DNA from: an uncultured Atopobium sp.
Lineage (GTDB): Bacteria > Actinomycetota > Coriobacteriia > Coriobacteriales > Atopobiaceae
Reading direction: 5' to 3'
NCBI GenBank assembly: GCA_916720015.1
Contig: CAKAPZ010000075.1
Coordinates: forward strand, 1-5,475
Length of the DNA stretch: 5,475 nucleotides
Shown here one piece after another: positions 1 to 5,475 of this stretch. The translations under genes were made by a program, and so were the position numbers. The number at the start of each line of letters is the position of its first letter. Within the stretch, counting starts at the first letter, position 1. The notes under the pieces were generated by a model, which saw only the letters and a program-made list of their open reading frames with translations, searched no databases and was not told the origin of the DNA.

Positions 1-12
1 AAAGCAAGACAG

Positions 13-46
13 TAACAGTTAATAGTTTCTAACAGTTAATAGTTTC
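13..46. repeat. 17-bp perfect tandem repeat, two copies
   Basis: The unit TAACAGTTAATAGTTTC occurs at 13-29 and again, without a mismatch or gap, at 30-46. It sits just upstream of a terminator, and each copy starts with a TAA triplet. It therefore probably lies at the very end of, or just after, an upstream + strand gene whose body is outside the window. The sequence shows the duplication directly; replication slippage as its origin is inferred. I see no further copy elsewhere in the window. Confidence 0.85.
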
Positions 47-54
47 GATTCCTG

Positions 55-90
55 AAACCTCTCATGTCCTAGCATGAGAGGTTTTTGTTT
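55..90 (+). terminator. Rho-independent terminator of an upstream gene
   Basis: AAACCTCTCATG (55-66) pairs perfectly with CATGAGAGGTTT (73-84), a 12-bp stem with a 6-nt loop TCCTAG, followed by a T-rich run ending at 90. The T-tract is on the right, so it ends transcription on the + strand, from a gene mostly left of the window. It insulates the ABC operon, which would then need its own promoter between about 91 and 265. On the - strand the stem is followed by TTTCAGG, a poorer tail, so two-way action is less likely. Confidence 0.9.
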
Positions 91-152
91 AGGTGGCAAA
101 TACCGTTTATAGAATAATAGAAGCCGCTTACGATAGTTACCAATAGAACCGA

Positions 153-171
153 TTAAACGCAAACGGTTTAA
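153..171. promoter_or_regulatory. Interrupted dyad upstream of the ABC operon, possible operator
   Basis: TTAAAC (153-158) and GTTTAA (166-171) form a 6-bp inverted repeat around GCAAACG. A competing pairing, AACCG (147-151) with CGGTT (164-168), overlaps it, and AAACG is directly repeated at 155-159 and 161-165. It lies about 95 bp before the permease start in the only interval that can hold the operon's promoter. A TATAAC hexamer at 208-213 is a possible -10 box, but I find no matching -35 element at normal spacing. A regulator-binding site is an inference from position and symmetry only. Confidence 0.3.
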
Positions 172-255
172 GCTCATACTAATACTGTAGAGGCATATTT
201 ATAGCTTTATAACTAACAAGCACCTTCATTTATTTGTGATTCAAAGATATGTTGT

Positions 256-261
256 AGGTGA
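256..261 (+). promoter_or_regulatory. Ribosome binding site that sets the permease start at 266
   Basis: AGGTGA ends four bases before ATG 266. An in-frame GTG 30 bases upstream (236) would add ten residues (MIQRYVVGEE), but it is preceded by TTCATTTATTT, with no purine-rich site. The ATG start also puts the first membrane helix directly behind a short basic N-terminus (MKRAYR), as expected for an inner-membrane permease. Confidence 0.75.
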
Positions 262-265
262 AGAA

Positions 266-2431
266 ATGAAAAGAGCGTACCGCTTCATTGTTTCTATCAT
301 AGTTGTCTTAATTGCACTTTCTTCGTTTTTGGTGGGAAAAGGTTTTTTAGAAATTTTTACTTCCCGAAAATTTGATGCCTGGCTTTCTAATCAGCCGCAA
401 ATTTATACTTCACAGATGTCTAATGAGACAAAAGAAACATTTGTGGCAGTTGTTAGGTCTTACGCACAAACTCATAAGATGACCCTTATAACAAAAAAGA
501 CTGAATCAATTACTGAAGGGCCTAGGATATTGACCGTTGGCGTGCTGTCTTCTCCAGGTAGTGAGGTTAACAGCTTTGATTCTTTTGATATTCTTGGCAC
601 CCAAGTTATAAATAGGCAAAAAATCAATGAACTTCTAGGACATTCTCCAGAGTCATATCTTGGCTACGGAATGGATACCAACAATAAAGTTAGTGACTTA
701 CCGTATGTTCTAGGATCGGTTTATTTCAAATTAGATCAAATCACTCCTGGCTATAATCTGGGAAATTCTTGCGCTGTATTAGGCCTTTCTCCAGAAGAAT
801 TTGATGAGCTTGTCAGTCAGATTTCAGAAGCTACTGGCTTACACAAAGAAAAAATTACTTCTAATTATTCAGGATCAGCGGTTGAAATCGGACTGTTCTA
901 CTACGTTGCAGGGGTAACTTTTATAATCTTGAGCATATCGTTTTGTTTACTGACGTATTACAACTCATTACAAGAATTAAAGAAACTCGGTGTCCACGTA
1001 ATGCTTGGTTGGAGTAAAGGCGATTACGTTATACATCACTATTTCTTCTACTGCATTTTGACAGCCGTTTTACTGCCATTAGCTCTTATGTGGACAATGG
1101 TTAATTGCTCCGGATTTGATATTACTGGTAGTTTTTTACTGTTTACGTTTACCTCGGCAATGCCAGCAATACTTGTAGTTGTGGTTTCGGTACTAATTTC
1201 TGCGGCTCCACTTCTAACAATCCGACCTGTAGATGCAATTTTAGGAAGGCTGTCACAAAAGGGTTTATACGTTCTAACAGCAATTATATATACGCTTTGT
1301 TGCGTGGTGGTTTTTGCTGGTTCAACCTATATGGATGCTCCAATAACTATGTATTCAAATCTACTATCCACTCAAGAAAATTGGTCTGTATATAAAGATT
1401 GGTACATTGTTAGAAACCACGTTGCACAAGGTAATTTCTTCAACGGCAGGCCAATGGATAAAAGCAAGGAATTATTTGATTGGTATAAAGACCATGAACA
1501 CGATAAAGGCATCTATATTGCTCATGTCAATCAAATAGGCGAAGCAACTCTAAATGCTTATGGAATAAATTCTGCAATTTTAAAGCCATTTGATGTTCTG
1601 ATTGCATCCCCATCTTATCTAAAAGAAATCGGGGTAGCGTTGACTGATGAACAAGTTAAAAAAGCGGAGAATGGAACAAGGATTTATCTCGTTCCAAGCT
1701 CGTACTCAGAAGAGCAAAAATCTCTGCTAAGAGAACTTGTTGCTAGAAGCGACAAGATATTTGAGTCAGATATCGTTACACCCTATATGCAAAATCCTTC
1801 ATCTGAATTTATTGAATATGATATGAGCAAGGGATTTTTTACTTGGTCAACAAGTATAGATAGCCCTTCTATAAGAACAAACGTCGTAATTAAAGTGGTA
1901 ACGTCAAATAATATGGTCCCCAGTGAATCAGAGAGCTTAGTTGCTACGGGGCTTGATAATAGCTATATCAAATTGTCACCTGAGGCCGCATCAAATTTGT
2001 TGGATTCCAGCGGTGTTGTAGAGCTCTCTGATGACGGATTTGGAACACAGTTTAGTTCGATAGAGAGCTTCATAAAGGACTACAGAAAATCTCTGCAGGA
2101 GCTATTCCTCTTATTCGGTGTTGTAATTGTGCTTATGTTTGCAGCAATAACGGTGATTCAAATAAGCATGATTTCAATTGTTCAAAGATTGAATGAGAGA
2201 AAAATTGCTGTTGAATGCATGCTGGGATTTGGCATTTACAAGCAATACATAAATATTTTCCTCATAGTGAATCTTATTGCACTTGTTGGAACACTTTGCA
2301 TGATTGTCATAGGTTCAACTCTTGGAATAATAATGGGCTGCTTGATGTTATTGATTTCCAATTTGACTATCAGTATTTCTGCAAATAGAAGCACTATGAG
2401 AATCGTTCTAGAGAATCTCTCTAAGGAGTAG
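266..2431 (+). CDS. ABC transporter permease, bacteriocin-associated membrane protein type
   Basis: This 721-residue membrane protein is predicted to be the permease of an ABC transporter and to work with the ATPase encoded 2 bp downstream. Hydrophobic segments lie near residues 7-25, 207-230, 258-278, 290-318, 334-354, 611-637 and 662-700 (the last probably two helices). Two large polar regions, about 26-206 and 355-610, would face outside. The layout is a helix, an outside domain, then three helices, repeated twice, as in FtsX/MacB/BceB-type permeases. Both halves carry a matching cytoplasmic stretch after the second helix: KKLGVHVMLGWSKGDYV near 239 and RKIAVECMLGFGIYKQY near 645, likely the ATPase-coupling helices. 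Length, layout and partner best match the putative immunity/export membrane proteins linked to lactococcin 972 (from memory, TIGR01654 with a DUF1430 region). Function is inferred: peptide export, self-immunity or peptide resistance. A BceB- or MacB-like role is the alternative. The gene is AT-rich compared with nhaC and lysR. Confidence 0.75.
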   Translation: MKRAYRFIVSIIVVLIALSSFLVGKGFLEIFTSRKFDAWLSNQPQIYTSQMSNETKETFVAVVRSYAQTHKMTLITKKTESITEGPRILTVGVLSSPGSEVNSFDSFDILGTQVINRQKINELLGHSPESYLGYGMDTNNKVSDLPYVLGSVYFKLDQITPGYNLGNSCAVLGLSPEEFDELVSQISEATGLHKEKITSNYSGSAVEIGLFYYVAGVTFIILSISFCLLTYYNSLQELKKLGVHVMLGWSKGDYVIHHYFFYCILTAVLLPLALMWTMVNCSGFDITGSFLLFTFTSAMPAILVVVVSVLISAAPLLTIRPVDAILGRLSQKGLYVLTAIIYTLCCVVVFAGSTYMDAPITMYSNLLSTQENWSVYKDWYIVRNHVAQGNFFNGRPMDKSKELFDWYKDHEHDKGIYIAHVNQIGEATLNAYGINSAILKPFDVLIASPSYLKEIGVALTDEQVKKAENGTRIYLVPSSYSEEQKSLLRELVARSDKIFESDIVTPYMQNPSSEFIEYDMSKGFFTWSTSIDSPSIRTNVVIKVVTSNNMVPSESESLVATGLDNSYIKLSPEAASNLLDSSGVVELSDDGFGTQFSSIESFIKDYRKSLQELFLLFGVVIVLMFAAITVIQISMISIVQRLNERKIAVECMLGFGIYKQYINIFLIVNLIALVGTLCMIVIGSTLGIIMGCLMLLISNLTISISANRSTMRIVLENLSKE
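2423..2428 (+). promoter_or_regulatory. Ribosome binding site of the ATPase gene, inside the permease gene end
   Basis: AAGGAG lies within the last codons of the permease gene, immediately before its TAG stop (2429-2431), and five bases before ATG 2434. Ribosomes ending the permease would finish on this site, so the two subunits are probably translationally coupled and made together. Confidence 0.85.
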
Positions 2432-2433
2432 TT

Positions 2434-3087
2434 ATGAAAACATTTCTACAGGTAGATGCTCTCAATAAGTCATTTGGAAGCAACACAGTTCTTCATAACA
2501 TTTCATTTGAGGTAGAAAGTGGAGAGTCAGTGGCTCTCGTGGGCCCTTCTGGGTGTGGAAAATCAACACTTCTTAATATCATCGGTCTTCTCGAGACATT
2601 AGATTCAGGCACAATCAACCTTGAGGGAAAAACATATCCTTCAATCAATAGCAAAAAAGCAACACTTATGAGGCGTATAGAGATTAATTATCTATTCCAA
2701 TCTTTTGCTCTCATTAATGACTGGAAAGTAAGCAAAAATCTCTTATTAGCGCTTCAATACACCAAGCTTTCAAAGCAGGAACAGGAACGTCTTATTAGAA
2801 CCGCCTTGGAAAACTACGGGATCGGCGAGAAGTTCGATGCGGTTGTAAATGAGCTTTCTGGTGGAGAAAAGCAGAGAGTAGCAATTGCTCGAGCAATGAT
2901 AAAGTCAGGCAATTTAATCCTCGCTGATGAACCAACCGGATCACTTGATAAGGCCATGGCTACTATTGTTATAGACAGTTTGCTAGACTCCGTTCACGCA
3001 AACCATAAAACGCTTCTTATGGTCACACATGACATGGGTATTGCCCAGCGTTGTGATCGAATTATTGAATTACCAAAGCATCAATAG
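2434..3087 (+). CDS. ABC transporter ATP-binding protein, lactococcin-972-export type
   Basis: This is a complete 217-residue nucleotide-binding subunit that would drive the permease encoded just upstream by ATP hydrolysis on the cytoplasmic face. All core motifs are intact: Walker A GPSGCGKST at 37-45, Q-loop glutamine 89 (LFQS), signature LSGGEKQR at 141-148, Walker B LILADEP at 161-167 with catalytic Glu166, the D-loop SLD at 170-172, and switch His199 in VTHD. The protein is a bare ATPase domain with no membrane segment. It belongs to the LolD/MacB/BceA-like group, and its short C-terminus and its partner favour the lactococcin 972 exporter subgroup (from memory, TIGR03608). The start is firm: AAGGAG lies five bases upstream and only 2 bp separate it from the permease stop. 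It is the last gene of the operon; the next gene is convergent. ATPase identity is certain, but the transported substrate is not shown by the sequence. Confidence 0.93.
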   Translation: MKTFLQVDALNKSFGSNTVLHNISFEVESGESVALVGPSGCGKSTLLNIIGLLETLDSGTINLEGKTYPSINSKKATLMRRIEINYLFQSFALINDWKVSKNLLLALQYTKLSKQEQERLIRTALENYGIGEKFDAVVNELSGGEKQRVAIARAMIKSGNLILADEPTGSLDKAMATIVIDSLLDSVHANHKTLLMVTHDMGIAQRCDRIIELPKHQ

Positions 3088-3153
3088 AAGTATTAACAGC
3101 GTAAAACACGCCTAGCTTAGCAATGTGTATGAGGAGCGTTAAATAGCGTGGTC
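3088..3153. other. Convergent intergenic gap, no clear terminator
   Basis: These 66 bases separate the 3' ends of the ATPase gene (+) and the antiporter gene (-). The best hairpin is a 4-bp stem, GCGT (3099-3102) with ACGC (3108-3111). Long-range pairings such as TTAAC (3093-3097) with GTTAA (3138-3142) also exist. Neither strand has a run of T after a stable stem, so no intrinsic terminator can be called. Base composition starts to rise to the right of here. Confidence 0.5.
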
Positions 3154-4614
3154 TTAGGCAACTTTAACGGCAGGAAGGCTTGCGGTTGAATCTGCTGACC
3201 TTGTATCCTGCACGCGTGGCCATGCGCAGCTACGAACATCGTCAGAGCATGCGCAGCTACGAACATCGTCAGAGGTGAGACCAAGCCAACGAGCACGATG
3301 ACCGTCAATTTTTGCTGGGCGTCGATGGAGCCACAGGGAAATTCCTAGGGTCCAAAGAGGCAGCAAATAGAGGAAACTTGCAGCTAGAAGGCTCATAGAA
3401 GGTGCGCCAATTGCAGAGAGTACCGAGATATTTGAAATGGACCACGGAACCAGTGGGGCAAGAATTACAGCGCTATTCTCGATATCTAGAGCAAGGGCGC
3501 TAGAAGAGTTCTCCGCGTTTTCGCATAGATCATTTGTCAGCATGATAGCTAGGGTCTGGTTGCAAGAAACCATTGAGGTAAACATGCTGGTAATCAGAAC
3601 GCCAAAGAAAGGCGTGGAGTTATCGGAAAGGTCAGCTACCAGCTGGCACATACGGCGAAGCAGGCCAGTTGTTTGGAAAAGACCAGCGTAGCTTGAAGAA
3701 ATAGTGACAATTGTCAAAACGTTCATCATGGAGAAAACGCCGCCACCGTTAACCATGTTAGCAACGGTAGCTCCTGGCGCACGAAGACCAAAAAGCAGAA
3801 TGACTGGTAGATCTGCAAGAGGAACGCGCTGGATTGTGACGCAGAGAATGCATGCAAGTATCAAGCTGGATGCCATGGTAACAATGACATCGACTTTCAG
3901 AATTGAAAATACAATTACGAGAAGCGCCGGCGTAAGTGAAATCAAAGAGAGCCTAAAGGAGCGGCTGAGAAGACCAGTAATATCAGGGATTGTTCCCGTG
4001 TTTGCCATAAAGAAGTCCCACGCTACATAGATAGCGCATGCGGCAATGAAAGGAACTACGCTGGTTCGAAGCATGCGGTTAATGTTTTTGGATAGATTAG
4101 TATCGGTGAGCTGTGAAACAAGGATTGCGCTGGTAGACATAGGGGAGCAACGATCGCCAAAGTAGCTACCTGCAAGAACAGCGCCACCAATAAAGAACTC
4201 GCTTGCTCCAATTGCCTTACCAATAGACATGCAGATGATTCCCATGGTTGCAGCAGTACCAAATGCGGTACCCAGAAGCATGGACATCATGGTGCAGAGT
4301 AAGAATGTTGCCAGAATAAAGATAGATGGAGAAATAAGCGAAGCAGAAATGCTGACAATTTCTGGAATAGTTCCAGATGCACGCCAGGCAGCACTCATAG
4401 CGCCAACCACAACAAACAGCGCAATGATCGTTTTAACTTCCCAGACAGATTCAAAGGCTGCTAATAAAAGCTTTTTTGCGGAGATTTTACGAGAAAGTCC
4501 GTAACCAAAAAAGAGGAAGAAACCAATGGTCAAGATAGATGTAAGGGGGAAAGATAGGGCTGTACCTACGATGAGCATCACCGCAAAGGCACTTAGTACT
4601 ATTAGCTCTACCAT
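3154..4614 (-). CDS. NhaC-family Na+/H+ antiporter
   Basis: This 486-residue inner-membrane protein is predicted to exchange Na+ for H+ or for a small organic anion; NhaC relatives include the malate/lactate exchanger MleN. It is hydrophobic nearly throughout, with about 11-12 membrane segments between residues 3 and 430. Family-like motifs are GTAFGTAATMG at 115-125, GSYFGDRCSPMSTSA at 149-163 (the GD-x-x-SP element), SCNQTLAIMLT at 350-360, and ENSAVILAPLVPW at 379-391. ATG 4614 is chosen because GGAG lies seven bases upstream; a TTG at 4686 in the same frame has no such site and would add 24 residues ahead of the first helix. After the last helix a polar tail of about 55 residues (from about 431) contains a nine-residue unit repeated in tandem. 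The gene is divergent from lysR across 116 bp, so that regulator is the likely controller. Family membership is clear, but the true substrate is not. Confidence 0.88.
   Translation of the reverse strand: MVELIVLSAFAVMLIVGTALSFPLTSILTIGFFLFFGYGLSRKISAKKLLLAAFESVWEVKTIIALFVVVGAMSAAWRASGTIPEIVSISASLISPSIFILATFLLCTMMSMLLGTAFGTAATMGIICMSIGKAIGASEFFIGGAVLAGSYFGDRCSPMSTSAILVSQLTDTNLSKNINRMLRTSVVPFIAACAIYVAWDFFMANTGTIPDITGLLSRSFRLSLISLTPALLVIVFSILKVDVIVTMASSLILACILCVTIQRVPLADLPVILLFGLRAPGATVANMVNGGGVFSMMNVLTIVTISSSYAGLFQTTGLLRRMCQLVADLSDNSTPFFGVLITSMFTSMVSCNQTLAIMLTNDLCENAENSSSALALDIENSAVILAPLVPWSISNISVLSAIGAPSMSLLAASFLYLLPLWTLGISLWLHRRPAKIDGHRARWLGLTSDDVRSCACSDDVRSCAWPRVQDTRSADSTASLPAVKVA
3221..3274. 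repeat. 27-bp perfect tandem duplication inside the antiporter gene
   Basis: The unit begins CATGCGCAGCTACGAACATC and ends GTCAGAG. It is present at 3221-3247 and identically at 3248-3274. Because 27 is a multiple of three, the reading frame is kept. The antiporter tail therefore contains SDDVRSCAC (448-456) followed by SDDVRSCAW (457-465), the last residue differing because its codon spans the unit junction. Two exact copies suggest a recent slippage event and possible copy-number variation between strains. Confidence 0.95.
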
Positions 4615-4621
4615 GCATCCA

Positions 4622-4625
4622 CTCC
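4622..4625 (-). promoter_or_regulatory. Ribosome binding site that sets the antiporter start at 4614
   Basis: Read on the - strand, GGAG is followed by seven bases and then ATG. This supports the 486-residue product over a 510-residue form that would start at TTG 4686, which lies inside the divergent promoter region. Confidence 0.7.
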
Positions 4626-4663
4626 AAACGAATTTCTTATGTAAATAGAGTAGGCAACTAAGA

Positions 4664-4686
4664 AGTTGAAGTCCAACTGTTTTCAA
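4664..4686. promoter_or_regulatory. Nested dyads in the antiporter-lysR gap, possible LysR-type site
   Basis: AGTTG (4664-4668) and CAACT (4674-4678) form an inverted repeat with a 5-nt centre. TTGAA (4666-4670) and TTCAA (4682-4686) form a second, overlapping one with an 11-nt centre. LysR-family regulators usually bind interrupted dyads of this size next to a divergently transcribed target. I could not place a canonical T-N11-A core on the symmetry axis of either one, so the call rests on symmetry and location. Confidence 0.35.
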
Positions 4687-4696
4687 TGGTTATAAT
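4666..4696 (+). promoter_or_regulatory. Candidate sigma-70 promoter of the lysR gene
   Basis: A perfect TATAAT lies at 4691-4696. The best -35 candidate is TTGAAG at 4666-4671, which gives a spacer of 19 bp, longer than the usual 17. Transcription would start near 4703, leaving a leader of about 28 nt before ATG 4731. The opposite strand carries TATAAC at 4694-4689, so this AT-rich core could also serve the antiporter gene, although no good -35 box was seen for that. Confidence 0.5.
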
Positions 4697-4716
4697 TACA
4701 AGTAATTTTTGTAATT
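4694..4716. promoter_or_regulatory. Interlocking palindromes over the lysR promoter, candidate operator
   Basis: AATTACAA (4694-4701) pairs with TTGTAATT (4709-4716) around GTAATTT, a perfect 8-bp inverted repeat. The centre itself supplies a further half-site: AATTAC (4694-4699) also faces GTAATT (4702-4707). The three half-sites overlap the last three bases of the TATAAT box and the probable transcription start. A protein bound here would block lysR transcription, the usual negative autoregulation of this family. Which protein binds is inferred. Confidence 0.5.
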
Positions 4717-4730
4717 CAGTAGGAGCAAAA

Positions 4731-5475
4731 ATGAACTTTCAGACCATGGATTATTTTGTTGCTGTTGCAGAAGAAAAAAGCTTCACCAAGGCAGCTGAAC
4801 GCCTGAGCGTAACGCAGCAAACGCTCTCGGCAAATATTGCTGCTGCAGAAAAAGAACTTGGCTCTAAGCTGTTAGAACGTACGGTTCCGTTGTCTCTAAC
4901 GTTTGCAGGGGAAGAGTTCTTGCGTTATGCCCGCAGGTTTCAAGCACAGCGTCGCGCCATGGATCAAGAGTTTCTTGATATTGCGGGCAATGAGCGAGGT
5001 CGCTTACGCGTTGGTGTTACCGCCACACGAGGCCACATCATCATGCCGCGCTCTATTGCTGCTTTTCAAAAATTACACCCAAATATCTCCATTGAGCTTG
5101 ATGAGGGTGAAAATGACGAGCTTGTCGAGTGGCTATCTGAAGGTCAGCTCGACTTGATTGTCGCAACAGTCAATTCATCGTCGTATGACTTAGTCGTTAA
5201 AAAGCTTTTTGACGAGAAGATCGTTCTTGTTGTCTCTCAAGCGCTTCTTGAGTCTTTGTATGCAGATAAGGTTGACTCAGTTGTCTCGCAAGTCAAAAAG
5301 ACGGGAAAGCTTACAGCCCTGGAAGCCTGTCCCTTCCTAACGGTGGGCAAGCGAGACATTGCAGGTAGTTTTGCTCGCCATGCGTTTGCTGCGTCGGGCA
5401 TTTCTCCTACTATCAAGGTTATGTCCAGAAACTCCGAGACGCTTTTGGCGCTTGCCATGAGAGGCGTTGGTGCGT
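4731..5475 (+). CDS. LysR-family transcriptional regulator, cut by the window end
   Basis: Only the first 248 codons are present; family members usually have about 300, so roughly 50 C-terminal residues are missing to the right. Residues 1-60 form the winged helix-turn-helix of LysR proteins: FTKAAERLSVTQQTLSANI (18-36), followed by an ELGSKLLER stretch (42-50) and SLTFAGEEFL (55-64). A linker helix follows to about 88. The effector-sensing domain starts at RLRVGVTATRG (91-101) and includes DLIVATVN (141-148) and a second subdomain from about 163. The start is firm: ATG 4731 has AGGAG five bases upstream. It is a cytoplasmic DNA-binding protein and most likely controls the divergent antiporter gene and itself through sites in the 116-bp gap. 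The inducer cannot be told from the sequence. There is no stop codon or frameshift in the visible part. Confidence 0.93.
   Translation, partial: MNFQTMDYFVAVAEEKSFTKAAERLSVTQQTLSANIAAAEKELGSKLLERTVPLSLTFAGEEFLRYARRFQAQRRAMDQEFLDIAGNERGRLRVGVTATRGHIIMPRSIAAFQKLHPNISIELDEGENDELVEWLSEGQLDLIVATVNSSSYDLVVKKLFDEKIVLVVSQALLESLYADKVDSVVSQVKKTGKLTALEACPFLTVGKRDIAGSFARHAFAASGISPTIKVMSRNSETLLALAMRGVGA

Noticed and set aside
1..15. End of an upstream gene read as KARQ then stop
   Set aside because: Four codons cannot establish a frame; all three + frames meet a stop within 32 bases.
75..113. A 12-codon + strand peptide (MRGFCLGGKYRL) as a leader or bacteriocin
   Set aside because: Its ATG lies inside the terminator stem with no ribosome binding site, and it is too short and lacks a signal sequence.
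19..177. A 52-codon - strand reading frame starting MSLNRLRLIGSIGNYRKR, a possible small basic protein
   Set aside because: No ribosome binding site before its ATG at 177, and it runs through the strong + strand terminator hairpin and both 17-bp repeats.
236..265. Upstream GTG start for the permease
   Set aside because: No Shine-Dalgarno site before it, whereas ATG 266 has AGGTGA and yields a normal membrane-protein N-terminus.
3221..3274. A minimal CRISPR-like repeat
   Set aside because: The two copies are directly adjacent with no spacer and lie inside a coding frame.
3117..3308. 63-codon - strand frame with a repeated LTMFVAAH stretch
   Set aside because: It is an out-of-frame reading of the antiporter tail; its repeat is just the 27-bp duplication read in another frame.
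3437..4504. Several short frames on both strands inside the antiporter gene (3437-3691, 3704-4030, 4056-4262, 4229-4504)
   Set aside because: They overlap a well-supported membrane protein gene, lack recognisable domains and have basic or low-complexity content typical of shadow frames.
4615..4686. TTG start giving the antiporter 24 extra N-terminal residues
   Set aside because: No ribosome binding site, and it sits in the divergent promoter region; ATG 4614 has GGAG at good spacing.
4903..5458. Short frames overlapping lysR (4903-5157 + and 5237-5458 -)
   Set aside because: The LysR frame is unbroken with clear family motifs throughout; these are alternative readings of the same DNA.

Overview
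The window looks like chromosomal DNA of a low-to-moderate GC bacterium. It holds two unrelated transport units that face each other. The left unit (about 1-3087, + strand) is a two-gene ABC transporter operon. The right unit is an NhaC-type antiporter gene on the - strand, divergent from a LysR-type regulator gene that runs off the right edge. Family make-up and codon style would fit a Coriobacteriia member (Atopobium/Lancefieldella/Olsenella type) or a Firmicute. No rRNA or lineage marker is present, so this is only a weak inference.

Layout: 1-90 holds a perfect 17-bp tandem repeat and a strong factor-independent terminator (12-bp perfect stem plus T-tract), which closes a + strand transcript lying mostly left of the window. 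91-265 is a short AT-rich leader with an interrupted dyad and no supportable gene. 266-2431 encodes a 721-residue permease with two repeated membrane halves and two large extracytoplasmic loops. 2434-3087 encodes its 217-residue ATPase, whose Shine-Dalgarno lies in the last codons of the permease gene. The pair resembles the membrane protein and ATPase that accompany lactococcin-972-type bacteriocins. No bacteriocin precursor is visible here; if there is one, it lies left of the window.

3088-3153 is a 66-bp convergent gap without a convincing terminator. 3154-4614 (- strand) encodes a 486-residue NhaC-family antiporter. Its hydrophilic C-terminal tail contains a perfect in-frame 27-bp tandem duplication. 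4615-4730 is the divergent control region, with a TATAAT box on the lysR side overlapped by interlocking GTAATT/AATTAC dyads. 4731-5475 is the first 248 codons of a LysR-family regulator.

The ABC operon is visibly more AT-rich (about 30-40% GC in lines sampled by eye) than the nhaC/lysR part (about 45-50%), so it may have been acquired separately. The most worthwhile leads are the missing bacteriocin partner, the repeat-bearing NhaC tail and the overlapping operator architecture. I saw no clear sign of an entirely new system.
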